NCBI RefSeq assembly: GCF_030409555.1
Contig: NZ_JAUFPU010000018.1
Span: forward strand, 1,155,143-1,219,142
Source of the DNA: Chitinimonas viridis
GTDB lineage: Bacteria; Pseudomonadota; Gammaproteobacteria; Burkholderiales; Chitinimonadaceae
Direction: 5' to 3'
Length of the DNA: 64,000 nucleotides
Shown here: positions 1-8,922 of the stretch, piece by piece
Position numbering within the stretch: the stretch's first letter is position 1
How the letters are laid out: the number at the start of each line of letters is the position of its first letter
The notes under the pieces: generated by a model
What the model was told of the DNA's origin: nothing
Databases searched by the model: none
Seen by the model: only the letters and a program-made list of their open reading frames with translations
Position numbers and translations under genes: made by a program

Positions 1-25
1 CTGGCGACCGCCAGGCTGGGGGGCG

Positions 26-355
26 TCATGTACGCAGCGCCGTATCGAGCCGGCCACTGCGTGCCAGCAGGCATAGCAGGGAGGGCCAGAGCAGGGTGTT
101 GACCCAGTCGTGTAGGCTGGCTTGCCAGTGCCAATGGCCCAGCAGGCTGAGTGCGTTGTGCCTGTCCAGCAGCTCGCCGGCCGTGGCGGCCAGTGCGGCC
201 ATGGCAAGGGGGAGTAAGGAACGGGGGGGACGGCGGCCCAGCAGCATGGCCAGCAGCCATACCAAGAGGCCGATGTGCAGGTGGAGGCTGTCGCGGGAGA
301 GGCCAGTGAGGTCTACCAGGGCGAGCTTGCCGGCCTGGAAAAGGCTGGGTTCCAT
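26..355 (-). CDS. VanZ-like small integral membrane protein
   Basis: Predicted 109-residue inner-membrane protein of unknown function. It has three to four hydrophobic segments with short polar loops, and the composition and layout recall VanZ-like proteins (weak match by eye). An upstream in-frame codon would add 23 residues; I chose the ATG at 353-355 because the extension is polar, contains cysteines and would overlap the divergent gene. The reading frame closes inside the window. The divergent HutD-like gene begins about 60 bases away, so the two probably share a promoter region. No catalytic motif is visible and no function can be assigned. Confidence 0.6.
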   Translation of the reverse strand: MEPSLFQAGKLALVDLTGLSRDSLHLHIGLLVWLLAMLLGRRPPRSLLPLAMAALAATAGELLDRHNALSLLGHWHWQASLHDWVNTLLWPSLLCLLARSGRLDTALRT

Positions 356-417
356 GGGGGATGTCTTGTCGCAGATAAGGGCTGGCGGCATTATGCCGCA
401 ATGAAAGGCAAGACCAG

Positions 418-1002
418 ATGACAAGACGCGTACTGACGGGCGATGATTTCCGGACCATGCCCTGGCGGAACGGCGGGGGCAGTACCTGCGAGCTGTATCG
501 CCTGCCCCATCCGCAGCGCCCCGATGATTTTGCCTTGCGGCTGTCGATTGCCACCGTGGCCCAGGGCGGGCCGTTTTCCAGCTTTCCCCTGATAGACCGC
601 ACCCTGCTGCTGCTGGAGGGGGATGGCATGGCGCTGCAGTTTGAGGCTGGCGAGGAGGTGCTGCTGTCCGAACCGCTGCAGCCCTTGCGGTTTGCCGGTG
701 AGGCGGCCGTAAGCTGCCGCCTGCTGGGTGGCAGCCTGCGGGACTTCAACCTGATGGTGGCGCGCGACTGGGGCGAGGCCAGCCTAGCGGTGGAGCAGTT
801 GGCTGCCGGTCAGTCGGTGACGCTGGATGGTTCCAGGGTGCTGGTCTACCTGCTGCAGGGGCAACTGGACGACGCGGACGGATCATTGCTGCCCGGCCAG
901 CTCCTGCTGCTGCAGAACCCTGCGCAGACCCTGACCGCCACCGCAGCCTGCCGCTATATCAGGGTGGTGGCGGCGCCGCGCGCATGCATTCCCAGCCCTT
1001 GA
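418..1002 (+). CDS. HutD/Ves family cupin protein
   Basis: A 194-residue protein of the HutD/Ves family, a bicupin fold found beside histidine-utilisation genes in some bacteria and as Ves in E. coli. The family signature is seen near the N terminus as MPWRNGGGST (residues 14-23), and the length is usual. No hut genes are nearby, so a role in histidine breakdown is not supported by context; the protein is best seen as a stand-alone Ves-type member whose biochemical role is not established. tusA-like gene follows in the same direction after about 50 bases. Confidence 0.8.
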   Translation: MTRRVLTGDDFRTMPWRNGGGSTCELYRLPHPQRPDDFALRLSIATVAQGGPFSSFPLIDRTLLLLEGDGMALQFEAGEEVLLSEPLQPLRFAGEAAVSCRLLGGSLRDFNLMVARDWGEASLAVEQLAAGQSVTLDGSRVLVYLLQGQLDDADGSLLPGQLLLLQNPAQTLTATAACRYIRVVAAPRACIPSP

Positions 1003-1054
1003 ACCATCCGGGCTTGCCCCGATTTTCGCTGTATCACCATTGGAATCCTGCACC

Positions 1055-1291
1055 ATGACCGCGCCTGAAGCCCAGTTGACCGTCGATCTTTCCGGCCTGA
1101 ATTGCCCCCTGCCCATACTGCGGGCCAAGAAGGCCCTGGCCGATCTGCCCAGCGGCACGGTGCTGCACCTTGTCTGCACCGACCCCGGCACACCCAGCGA
1201 CTTTGAGGCATTCTGCCGCCAGACGGGCCATGAGCTGGCACACCAGGAGCCGGCCGACGGGAAGTTCCTGTTCTGGATACGCCGGCGTTAA
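1055..1291 (+). CDS. TusA/SirA-family sulfur carrier protein
   Basis: A 78-residue TusA-family protein. The CPxP signature is present as CPLP in the segment LSGLNCPLPILRAKKAL, whose cysteine carries persulfide sulfur in characterised members (tRNA thiolation, molybdenum cofactor supply or sulfur oxidation). The start at 1055 fits the usual short N terminus; a further five codons upstream are in frame but not typical. It converges on the DUF1801 gene and their stop codons share one TTAA tetranucleotide (1288-1291). Which sulfur pathway it serves cannot be read from this locus. Confidence 0.85.
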   Translation: MTAPEAQLTVDLSGLNCPLPILRAKKALADLPSGTVLHLVCTDPGTPSDFEAFCRQTGHELAHQEPADGKFLFWIRRR

Positions 1292-1716
1292 TGCGTACTG
1301 GCCTGCAGGGCATGCATGCGCTGCAGCGACACGGTGACCAGTTCCCGCAGCGCAGCCATGTCCACCTGTGCCAGCGACTTCAGATACAGGCAGCTCTTGC
1401 CCAGCCTGTGCTTGCCCAGGCGGGCCAGCAAGGGGGCATGCTCGTCGAAGCCAGCTAGCAGGTAGAGCGTGAGATCTTGCTTGCGGGGTGAGAAGCCCAG
1501 CATAAACATATCGCCTTCATGGCCGCTGGCGTAGCGATAGTGATATTGGCCGAAGCCCACCATGCTGCTGGCCCAGATGACCGGTGGATAGCCACTGATC
1601 TCCTGCATCAGGGTGGTGAGGGTGCGGCAATCGGCCTGCCGCTGCGGATCGCCTATGCCCGCCAGGAATTCCGCGATGGTCTCGCCGCTGGGGCGAGTCT
1701 TGGTGGTGCTGCTCAT
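1288..1716 (-). CDS. DUF1801 domain protein (YdhG-like)
   Basis: A 142-residue soluble protein with the DUF1801 (YdhG/YobT-like) pattern: an N-terminal helical part, a GYPPVIWASSMVGFG core and a C-terminal LGKHRLGKSCLYLKSL segment, typical of this widespread family of unknown biochemical role. The start at 1716 was preferred to one 12 codons upstream because it gives the usual MSSTTKT-type N terminus. It is transcribed toward tusA and overlaps its stop. Confidence 0.8.
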   Translation of the reverse strand: MSSTTKTRPSGETIAEFLAGIGDPQRQADCRTLTTLMQEISGYPPVIWASSMVGFGQYHYRYASGHEGDMFMLGFSPRKQDLTLYLLAGFDEHAPLLARLGKHRLGKSCLYLKSLAQVDMAALRELVTVSLQRMHALQASTH

Positions 1717-2015
1717 GGGGGGCTCCCTGGGGCCGGCTTGAACACAAGTCATTGATGGACCGTAACAGCTAGGGCAGGCGCCTAAGCTGCTCTGATACGC
1801 CTGGCGCTTACCGGATTGCGCCGATTCCCGCCCCTGGTCGCCTCGCCCCGCTTCCTCGGCGATTCATGGCCGTAGCAGGCACTTGCCGGTAATACGCCAG
1901 TGTAGTGTAGGCAAAGCCGATAGTGCCAAGGCGAAGGCCGGCTGTGCGACATTCTCCACAAGGCCTTGGATTCACGGGATAATTGCGGCTTACCGCCACT
2001 CTGCTTCCCTGAGCC
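1717..2015. other. Intergenic region between DUF1801 gene and pyrC
   Basis: A 299-base divergent spacer. No convincing gene is visible on either strand; a minus-strand reading frame through it is antisense to pyrC. It must hold the promoters of both neighbours, but I could not single out a strong -35/-10 pair. No clear Shine-Dalgarno precedes the pyrC ATG. Confidence 0.4.
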
Positions 2016-3053
2016 ATGACCCAAATTACGCTTATCCGCCCCGATGACTGGCACCTGCACCTGCGCGACGGTGATGCCTTGAAGGCGGTGCTGCCTGACA
2101 CCGCTCGCCGCTTTGGCCGCGCCATCGTGATGCCCAATCTGAAGCCGCCTGTGCGTACGGTGGCAGAGGCAGCGGCCTACCGTGAGCGCATCCTGGCGGC
2201 TGTGCCGGCCGGCATGGCGTTTGAGCCGCTGATGACCCTGTACCTGACTGATGTGACACCACCCGAAGAAATAGAGCGGGTCAAGGCCAGTGGCTTCGTC
2301 AAGGCGCTCAAGCTCTACCCCGCTGGCGCCACCACCAACTCGGATGCCGGCGTGACCGATGTGAACAAGGTGCTGCCCACCCTGGCGGCCATGGCCGAGC
2401 TTGGCGTGCCCCTGCTGGTGCACGGTGAAGTCACCGATACGGCGGTCGATGTATTCGACCGCGAAGCCGTGTTCATCGACCAGGTCATGAAGCCCTTGCT
2501 GGAGAAGCTGCCCCGGCTCAAAGTGGTGTTCGAGCACATCACCACCAAGCAAGCGGCCAATTTCGTCTGGAGTGCCGGCGACAATGTCGCGGCCACCATT
2601 ACGGCCCACCACCTGCTGATGAACCGCAATGCCCTGTTCCAGGGCGGCATACGGCCGCACCATTATTGCCTGCCCGTACTCAAGCGCGAGATTCATCGCC
2701 AGGCGCTGATGGATGTGGCGGTCAGCGGCAGCCCCAAGTTCTTCCTTGGCACCGACAGTGCGCCGCATGGTAAGTCCACCAAGGAGGCCGCCTGCGGCTG
2801 TGCCGGCATGTACACCGCCAATAATGGCATCGAGCTGTATGCCGAGGCCTTTGATGCCGTGGGGGCGCTGGACAAGCTGGAAGGTTTCGCCAGCCGCTTT
2901 GGCCCGATGTTCTATGGCCTGCCGGCCAATCCTGACCATATCACCCTGGTCAAGGAGCCCACGCCGGTGCCTCTGGAGCTGCCCTATGTCGGTAGCGACA
3001 CCCTGGTGCCCCTGCGTGCCGGTGAAACCGTAGGCTGGCGTCTGCAGGCTTGA
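2016..3053 (+). CDS. pyrC: Dihydroorotase
   Basis: Zinc enzyme of de novo pyrimidine synthesis that cyclises N-carbamoyl-aspartate to dihydroorotate. The 345-residue length matches the E. coli-type (class II) enzyme. The metal-binding HxH motif lies in [12 protein letters not shown] (residues 9-20); the carbamylated-lysine region ([17 protein letters not shown]), further metal ligands (VHGEVTD, FEHITT) and the substrate segment (LGTDSAPH) are all seen. It is monocistronic, followed by rnpB on the same strand. Confidence 0.97.
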   Translation: MTQITLIRPDDWHLHLRDGDALKAVLPDTARRFGRAIVMPNLKPPVRTVAEAAAYRERILAAVPAGMAFEPLMTLYLTDVTPPEEIERVKASGFVKALKLYPAGATTNSDAGVTDVNKVLPTLAAMAELGVPLLVHGEVTDTAVDVFDREAVFIDQVMKPLLEKLPRLKVVFEHITTKQAANFVWSAGDNVAATITAHHLLMNRNALFQGGIRPHHYCLPVLKREIHRQALMDVAVSGSPKFFLGTDSAPHGKSTKEAACGCAGMYTANNGIELYAEAFDAVGALDKLEGFASRFGPMFYGLPANPDHITLVKEPTPVPLELPYVGSDTLVPLRAGETVGWRLQA

Positions 3054-3131
3054 GCGCAGATAGCTGGGCAGCGATGCCTGGCAAACAGGCAGCAAAGCCA
3101 AACTTGCCTGCAGGGGGCTTGACCGGGGTGG

Positions 3132-3137
3132 TAGACT
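3132..3137 (+). promoter_or_regulatory. Probable -10 hexamer of the rnpB promoter
   Basis: TAGACT lies eight bases before the inferred 5' end of RNase P RNA, the right distance for a sigma70 -10 element. The matching -35 position is poor; a TTGACC at 3119-3124 is too close to act with it. Confidence 0.4.
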
Positions 3138-3145
3138 AGCAGGGC

Positions 3146-3573
3146 GAAGTTGGCCGGACAGTCGCCGCCCGCGCAAGCGGGGGGAGGAAAGTCCGGGCTT
3201 CATAGGGCAGGATGCCGGCTAACGGCCGGGCGTCGTGAGGCGACGGAAAGTGGAACAGAGAGCTGAACCGCCGATGGCTGGACTGCATGGCCCGCAAGGG
3301 TTGTGCGGTTGTACCCGAACCAGGCGCAAGCCGGGCAAGGGCAGCACAGGTAAGGGTGAAAAGGTGCGGTAAGAGCGCACCGCTCGACTGGTAACAGCTC
3401 GAGGCAGGCTAAACCCCATCCGAAGCAAGACCAAATAGGCAAGCGTTGACGGGGCCCCCTGAGCTTGCGGGTAGGTTGCTTGAGGCGTGCAGCAATGTAC
3501 GTCCTAGAGGAATGACTGTCGGCAGCGGGTAACCGCTGCGTCACAGGACCCGGCTTACAGGCCGACTTCGCCT
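3146..3573 (+). ncRNA. rnpB: RNase P RNA, bacterial A type
   Basis: Catalytic RNA of RNase P, which matures tRNA 5' ends. Conserved blocks appear in the right order: the 5' strand ending in ACAGTCGCC, GAGGAAAGTCCGGGCTTC, ATAGGGCAGGATGCC, ACAGAGAG-CCGCCGATGGC, AGGTAAGGGTGAAAAGGTGCGGTAAGAGCGCACCG, GGTAACAG, AGCAAGACCAAATAGG, GGGTAGG-TTGCTTGAG, CCTAGAGGAATGACTGTC and the closing ACCCGGCTTA. At about 428 bases it is longer than the E. coli RNA (377). The extra length is mostly in the P12 arm (about 3276-3352) and an added hairpin at 3521-3542. A rho-independent terminator follows directly. Confidence 0.96.
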
Positions 3574-3587
3574 TTGATACCCCCAAG

Positions 3588-3613
3588 AGACGCAGCCCTG
3601 TGCTGCGTCTTTT
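3588..3613 (+). terminator. Rho-independent terminator of rnpB
   Basis: Perfect 8 bp stem AGACGCAG/CTGCGTCT with a 7-base loop followed by a short T run. It sits 15 bases after rnpB and before the convergent msrP stop. Confidence 0.85.
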
Positions 3614-3632
3614 GCTTGCTGGCTTGCAGGCA

Positions 3633-4568
<936 letters not shown>

Positions 4569-4643
4569 GGCGACTCCTGCTGGGTACGGGGTTTGGACCC
4601 ACCTTGGTCGTACCGGTTCGGCATTTCTGACGGGGCACCGGGC

Positions 4644-4652
4644 TGTGGATAA
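4644..4652 (-). promoter_or_regulatory. Single DnaA-box-like 9-mer
   Basis: TGTGGATAA is the exact complement of the consensus DnaA box TTATCCACA. It is alone, in the spacer upstream of msrP, with no second box or AT-rich unwinding region in view, so it may be chance or a regulatory site. Confidence 0.3.
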
Positions 4653-4671
4653 CTAGCCTGCTAGCCTTGCC

Positions 4672-4857
4672 CTAGGCGCTGCTGCCATAGCGCCACCAGT
4701 GCCACCCTCCCATGATGCAGGAGGCAAGCAGCATGGCATAGGCCAGGGTGACGATATGGCCACGGAAACGCTGGCGTGTCTCGGGCTTGAGGACGGCATT
4801 CCAGAGCAGCAACAGCACGGCCAGGAACAGGCCCAGCCGTATCAGTTTGACCAGCAT
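4672..4857 (-). CDS. Small two-helix membrane protein
   Basis: A 61-residue protein with two hydrophobic helices (about residues 5-22 and 35-52) around a short basic loop, KPETRQRFRGH. It starts 24 bases after the lipoprotein gene and ends about 100 bases before msrP, so the three may be co-transcribed. The layout resembles the 60-residue protein encoded after lpxC (24082-24264). It is far too short to be MsrQ. No function can be assigned. Confidence 0.6.
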   Translation of the reverse strand: MLVKLIRLGLFLAVLLLLWNAVLKPETRQRFRGHIVTLAYAMLLASCIMGGWHWWRYGSSA

Positions 4858-4881
4858 CTCAGCCGCCTCCTGCCGAGTCGC

Positions 4882-5217
4882 CTACAGGCATTGCACCACG
4901 CCCTCGGCGTACTGGCGTGCGCCCAGCAGGGTGTTCTCGGTACCGGACTTGTAGCTCAGCAGCTGCCAGCTCTTGCAACCGAGTTTCTGGGTGAAGGTAT
5001 CGGCACGGCGGCGGAAAAACTGCTCGGCCTGGCCGTCAAACAGCAGGGAGGAGCCGGTGACACGCAGTTGGTACTTCTTTTGACCGAGGTAGCGGGTGTC
5101 GCTGTCCTGCAGCACGCCGTTGTTTTCTGCCACTGCCTGACCGGTCTGCTGGAGCTGCGCACAGGCGGATAACAGCAATGACATCGGTATTAGTAGGGCA
5201 AGAATGCGGTTGGACAT
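4882..5217 (-). CDS. Small lipoprotein of unknown function
   Basis: A 111-residue predicted lipoprotein. The N terminus is a classic lipoprotein signal with lipobox LLSAC (cysteine 19). The mature part is mixed alpha/beta with two further cysteines (80 and 110) that could pair in the periplasm. No family was recognised. It is transcribed away from mraZ, from the AT-rich divergent region 5218-5420, and is followed at 24 bases by the small membrane protein gene. Confidence 0.7.
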   Translation of the reverse strand: MSNRILALLIPMSLLLSACAQLQQTGQAVAENNGVLQDSDTRYLGQKKYQLRVTGSSLLFDGQAEQFFRRRADTFTQKLGCKSWQLLSYKSGTENTLLGARQYAEGVVQCL

Positions 5218-5362
5218 GAAGGCGTTTTCCGAACGAAGTTGAGACGTTACTTTCAGGTTTTAACATAAACCCTTATTTGCAAAGGATTATTGCATTAGGG
5301 TACTGCTTGGCAAATTAGCCGTAAGTGATTGTAGCAAAAACAAAAAATCCCAAAGCGTTAGC

Positions 5363-5392
5363 TTGACCCGGTTTGATTCCTTGCCATATAGT
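5363..5392 (+). promoter_or_regulatory. Sigma70-type promoter of the dcw cluster
   Basis: TTGACC (5363-5368), an 18-base spacer, and TATAGT (5387-5392) form a good sigma70 promoter ahead of mraZ. Transcription would start near 5399, giving a leader of about 105 bases. The -10 overlaps the first MraZ box, so MraZ binding would block polymerase. Confidence 0.75.
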
Positions 5393-5425
5393 GGGGTGTA
5401 GTGGGAAAAAGTGGTGAAAAGTGTT
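5391..5425 (+). promoter_or_regulatory. MraZ operator: 10 bp-spaced GTGGG direct repeats
   Basis: GTGGG at 5391 and 5401, GTGGT at 5411 and a weaker GTGTT at 5421 recur every 10 bp exactly. MraZ is known to bind TGGGN repeats separated by 5 bases in the mraZ promoter, and this array has that geometry. It overlaps the -10 hexamer and start point, which predicts autorepression of the cluster. Confidence 0.8.
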
Positions 5426-5504
5426 TCATCCGCCCACGAATGGATTTTTCCTGGAAGGCTTTAAGTCGGGCTTTCTCCCCCAATGCGGGAACTTGGCGTT
5501 AATC

Positions 5505-5951
5505 ATGTTTGGCGGCGTAGCACTCCTCAACCTCGACAGCAAAGGGCGATTGGCCATACCGGCCAAGCATCGCGACGCCCTGCTTGAGGGTTGCGGCGGG
5601 CGGCTGACGGTCACGGTCGATCCCAGCCAGTGCCTGCTGATCTATCCCCAGCCTGCCTGGGAACCTGTGCGTGACAAACTGAATAATCTACCTGCTTTCA
5701 ATCCCCAGGCCCGTGCATTGCAGCGCCTGATCCTGGGCCATGCGGAGGAGGTGGAGATCGATTCCGCCGGCCGCATCCTGCTGTCTACCACCCTGCGCAG
5801 CTTTGCCCAACTCGACAAGGCCGTGGCCCTGGTTGGCCTGGGCAGCAAGTTCGAGTTATGGGATGAAGCGCGCTGGCATGCGCAAACCGCTGCAGCGCTG
5901 GCCATGTCGCCAGCCGACATTGCAGCCCAACTTGACGGTTTCGTGCTGTGA
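5505..5951 (+). CDS. mraZ: Transcriptional regulator MraZ
   Basis: First gene of the division and cell-wall cluster; a 148-residue AbrB-like DNA-binding protein that forms rings and represses its own operon. Two SpoVT/AbrB-like repeats are seen, each with the family pattern [13 protein letters not shown] (residues 10-22) and [16 protein letters not shown] (about 84-99). I chose ATG 5505 because [15 protein letters not shown] matches the family N terminus; upstream in-frame GTG 5421 lies in the operator. Its stop overlaps the rsmH start by four bases (GTGA). Confidence 0.95.
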   Translation: MFGGVALLNLDSKGRLAIPAKHRDALLEGCGGRLTVTVDPSQCLLIYPQPAWEPVRDKLNNLPAFNPQARALQRLILGHAEEVEIDSAGRILLSTTLRSFAQLDKAVALVGLGSKFELWDEARWHAQTAAALAMSPADIAAQLDGFVL

Positions 5952-6907
5952 GCGCCGCCGAGTTTCTCCACCGCACGGTGCTGCTGACCGAAGCGGTGGA
6001 CGGGTTGGCCATCAAACCCGATGGCTGCTACGTGGACTGCACCTATGGCCGTGGCGGCCATTCCCGCTTGATTCTTTCCCGCCTGGGGCCAGCTGGGCGC
6101 CTGATCGCGTTCGACAAGGACCCGCAGGCCGTCGCCAATGCCCGCAGCATTGCCGACCCCCGCTTCAGCATCGTGCATGAGCCCTATGCCGCCTTCCACC
6201 GTGGCCTGGATGAGCTGGGCGTGGGCCTGGTCGACGGTGTGCTGATGGACCTGGGTGTTTCTTCCCCCCAGATAGATGACGCCAGCCGTGGCTTCAGCTT
6301 CCGCTTTGATGCCCCGCTGGACATGCGCATGGATACGACCCGGGGCCAGACGGCCGCGGAATGGCTGGCAACGGCCGAGCAGGCAGACATCACAGAGGTG
6401 ATACGGGACTATGGCGAAGAACGGTTTGCTAAACAGATTGCAGGCGCGCTTGTTGCGGCTCGGGTCGAAAACCCTGTCGTCACAACAGGACAACTTTCCC
6501 AGATCGTGGCAAAGGCCGTCCGCACCCGGGAGCCGGGCCAGGATCCGGCGACGCGCACCTTCCAGGCTATACGGATTTACATCAATCGTGAGCTTGAGGA
6601 GCTGTCGCTGACCTTGCCCCAGGCCCTGGGCCGATTGGCAGCGGGCGGTCGCTTTTCCGTCATTGCCTTCCATTCGTTGGAAGACCGTATCGTCAAGCGC
6701 TTCATGCAGGACGCCGCCAAGGCCGATCGCCTGCCCTCGCGCCTGCCGGTGCGGGCTGCTGATATCGGCGAGGCGCCGCTGAAGTTGATCGGCAAGCCGG
6801 TGCGTGCATCGCAAGCCGAAGTGGATGAAAACCCGCGCGCCCGCAGCGCCATTCTGCGTATTGCAGAGCGTACCGGTGCGCCCATTCCCAAAGGGATGAG
6901 CGCTTAA
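5948..6907 (+). CDS. rsmH: 16S rRNA m4C1402 methyltransferase
   Basis: RsmH (MraW) N4-methylates cytidine 1402 of 16S rRNA from S-adenosylmethionine. The 319-residue protein carries the SAM-binding segment [10 protein letters not shown] (residues 31-40) and the family segments [21 protein letters not shown] and [14 protein letters not shown]. It begins with GTG overlapping the mraZ stop. ftsL follows with no gap. Confidence 0.97.
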   Translation: MSAAEFLHRTVLLTEAVDGLAIKPDGCYVDCTYGRGGHSRLILSRLGPAGRLIAFDKDPQAVANARSIADPRFSIVHEPYAAFHRGLDELGVGLVDGVLMDLGVSSPQIDDASRGFSFRFDAPLDMRMDTTRGQTAAEWLATAEQADITEVIRDYGEERFAKQIAGALVAARVENPVVTTGQLSQIVAKAVRTREPGQDPATRTFQAIRIYINRELEELSLTLPQALGRLAAGGRFSVIAFHSLEDRIVKRFMQDAAKADRLPSRLPVRAADIGEAPLKLIGKPVRASQAEVDENPRARSAILRIAERTGAPIPKGMSA

Positions 6908-7183
6908 GTGACGCGGTTGAACTTGTTGTTGCTCTTTGTCCTTATCGCCTGTGCGCTGGGGGTCGTTACCTCACAGCATAAAGCCCGGCGAGCCTATATC
7001 GAGTTGCAGAAGGCGCAGGCTGAGGCACGCCGTCTGGATGTGGAGTGGGGCCAGTTGCAGCTGGAGCAAAGCACCTGGGCCATGCATTCGCGGATAGAAC
7101 GGGAAGCCTCGACCCGGCTGAACATGCGGGTGCCTGATGGCGCCCATACCCAGCTGGCTCCGGTGGCCGGAGGCGCACAGTAA
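6908..7183 (+). CDS. ftsL: Cell division protein FtsL
   Basis: A 91-residue bitopic division protein with one N-terminal transmembrane helix (residues 3-19) and a periplasmic coiled coil (about 26-62), as expected for FtsL, which joins FtsB and FtsQ to activate FtsWI. It starts with GTG right after the rsmH stop, and its TAA overlaps the ftsI ATG (TAATG). Assignment rests on size, topology and position, since FtsL sequence is poorly conserved. Confidence 0.9.
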   Translation: MTRLNLLLLFVLIACALGVVTSQHKARRAYIELQKAQAEARRLDVEWGQLQLEQSTWAMHSRIEREASTRLNMRVPDGAHTQLAPVAGGAQ

Positions 7184-8922
7184 TGGCCTATCGCACCAAT
7201 AAGAACCTCGCACTCAAGCTGCAGATGTGGCGTGCCTGGCTGGTGCTGGGCGGCTTGCTGGCCTTGTTTCTGGTGCTGGTGGGGCGTGCTGCCTATCTGA
7301 TGAGCTACAAGGAAGAGTTCCTGCGCGAGCAGGGCGAAGCCCGGTACAGCCGCCGGCTGGTGCTGGAAGCTAATCGCGGCATGATTACCGACCGCAACGG
7401 TGAGCCGCTGGCGATATCGACCCCGGTGCAGTCGGTCTGGGCCAGCCCACCGGACGTGCCCAAGCTGACCAACACGCAGCTGGCTAATCTGGCGCGTGCC
7501 CTGGGCCTCAAGCCGGCCGAGGTGAAACGCAAGCTGGCCGACAAGAAGCGCGACTTTGTCTACCTGCGCCGGCAGATGCCGCCGGATGCCGCCGAGCGTG
7601 TGCTGGGCCTGGGCATTCCCGGTGTTGCCAAGCAGACCGAGTACCGCCGCTTCTACCCGGCAGGCGAGGTGCTGGCGCATGTGATCGGCTTCACCGGCAT
7701 AGACAACAAGGGCCAGGAAGGCTTTGAGCTGACCCGAGAATCCATGCTCGCGGGCAAGCCCGGCAGTCGCCAGGTGATCAAGGACAGGCGCGGCTACATC
7801 GTTGAGGACGTGACCAGCATAGAGAAGCCACGTGACGGCCAGACGCTGACGCTGAGCATAGACAGCAAGATCCAGTACCTGGCTTTCCGCGAGCTGAAGA
7901 AGGCGGTGGAAAGCACCAATGCCAAGGGCGGCGGCATCGTGGTGCTGGATTCGCATACCGGCGAGGTGCTGGCGCTGGCGAACATGCCCAGCTTCAACCC
8001 TAACAACCGCGAGAAGCTGGATCCGGCCTCCCGCCGCAACCGGGCGCTGACCGATGTGTACGAACCGGGCTCCACACTGAAGCCGTTTACTGTGGCGGCT
8101 GCCCTGGAAACGGGCAATGTCACGCCGCAGACGGTGGTGCAGACCGGCAATGGCCGCTACAGCATCGGCCCCGCAACCGTGCATGACACCAGGCCGCATG
8201 GTGCCATCACGGTGGAGCAGGTGATACAGCGCTCCAGCAATGTAGGCACCAGCAAGCTGCAGCTCGACATGGGCAGGGAGTACCTGTGGACCTTCTACGA
8301 CAGCCTGGGCTTTGGCCAGCTGCCACGTAGCGGCTTCCCCGGGGAGGTAGCGGGCCGCTTGCGGCCCTGGAAGAACTGGGTACCGATAGATCAGGCCACC
8401 ATGTCTTATGGCCACGGTATCTCGGTGAGTTTGCTGCAGATAGCGCGGGCCTACCAGATCTTTGCCACGGATGGCGAGATCAGGCCCATCAGTTTTCAGA
8501 AGTTGGTCGCTCCCTTGCCGGGGCGGTCGGTAATCAAGCCGGAAACGGCACAGGCGATACGCAAGATGCTGGAGATGGTGACCCAACCTGGAGGTACTGC
8601 GCTGCGCGCCCAAGTGGCGGGCTATCGCGTGGGCGGCAAGACCGGGACGGCGCACAAGCTGGCGGGCGGCGCGTACGCGACTGACAAATACGTGGGTTCG
8701 TTCGTGGGTATCGCGCCCATGTCGGCCCCCAGGCTGATCGTGGCGGTGATGATAGACGAACCCGAACCGATACCTGGGCGTTACTACGGTGGCTATGTAG
8801 CTGCGCCGGTATTCAGTGCAGTGGTGGCCGGCAGCCTGCGGGTGATGGGCATACCTCCCGATGCGCCGCAGAACGTGCCGCAACTGGATATGTTGGGCGA
8901 CCTTGTGAAGGAGGAAATGTGA
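7183..8922 (+). CDS. ftsI: Septal peptidoglycan transpeptidase FtsI (PBP3)
   Basis: Class B penicillin-binding protein that cross-links septal murein with FtsW. The 579-residue protein has one transmembrane helix (about 18-38), a pedestal domain, and a transpeptidase domain with the active-site motif PGSTLKPF (Ser297), RSSNVGTSK and GGKTGTAHK. Length is normal. Its stop overlaps the murE GTG by four bases; a GAAGGAGGAAA ribosome site precedes murE inside the ftsI end. Confidence 0.97.
   Translation: MAYRTNKNLALKLQMWRAWLVLGGLLALFLVLVGRAAYLMSYKEEFLREQGEARYSRRLVLEANRGMITDRNGEPLAISTPVQSVWASPPDVPKLTNTQLANLARALGLKPAEVKRKLADKKRDFVYLRRQMPPDAAERVLGLGIPGVAKQTEYRRFYPAGEVLAHVIGFTGIDNKGQEGFELTRESMLAGKPGSRQVIKDRRGYIVEDVTSIEKPRDGQTLTLSIDSKIQYLAFRELKKAVESTNAKGGGIVVLDSHTGEVLALANMPSFNPNNREKLDPASRRNRALTDVYEPGSTLKPFTVAAALETGNVTPQTVVQTGNGRYSIGPATVHDTRPHGAITVEQVIQRSSNVGTSKLQLDMGREYLWTFYDSLGFGQLPRSGFPGEVAGRLRPWKNWVPIDQATMSYGHGISVSLLQIARAYQIFATDGEIRPISFQKLVAPLPGRSVIKPETAQAIRKMLEMVTQPGGTALRAQVAGYRVGGKTGTAHKLAGGAYATDKYVGSFVGIAPMSAPRLIVAVMIDEPEPIPGRYYGGYVAAPVFSAVVAGSLRVMGIPPDAPQNVPQLDMLGDLVKEEM

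Noticed and set aside
3119-3124. TTGACC as the -35 of rnpB
   Set aside because: Only 7 bases separate it from the TAGACT -10, too few for sigma70.
3200-3586. 128-codon minus-strand frame in the pyrC-msrP spacer
   Set aside because: Lies wholly within rnpB, whose conserved RNA blocks explain the sequence.
4644-4652. Replication origin
   Set aside because: Only one DnaA box, no AT-rich unwinding region and no dnaA, dnaN or gyrB nearby.
6994-8883. 629-codon minus-strand frame opposite ftsI
   Set aside because: Antisense shadow of an intact ftsI; composition rich in His, Gln, Arg and Gly typical of reversed GC-rich genes.
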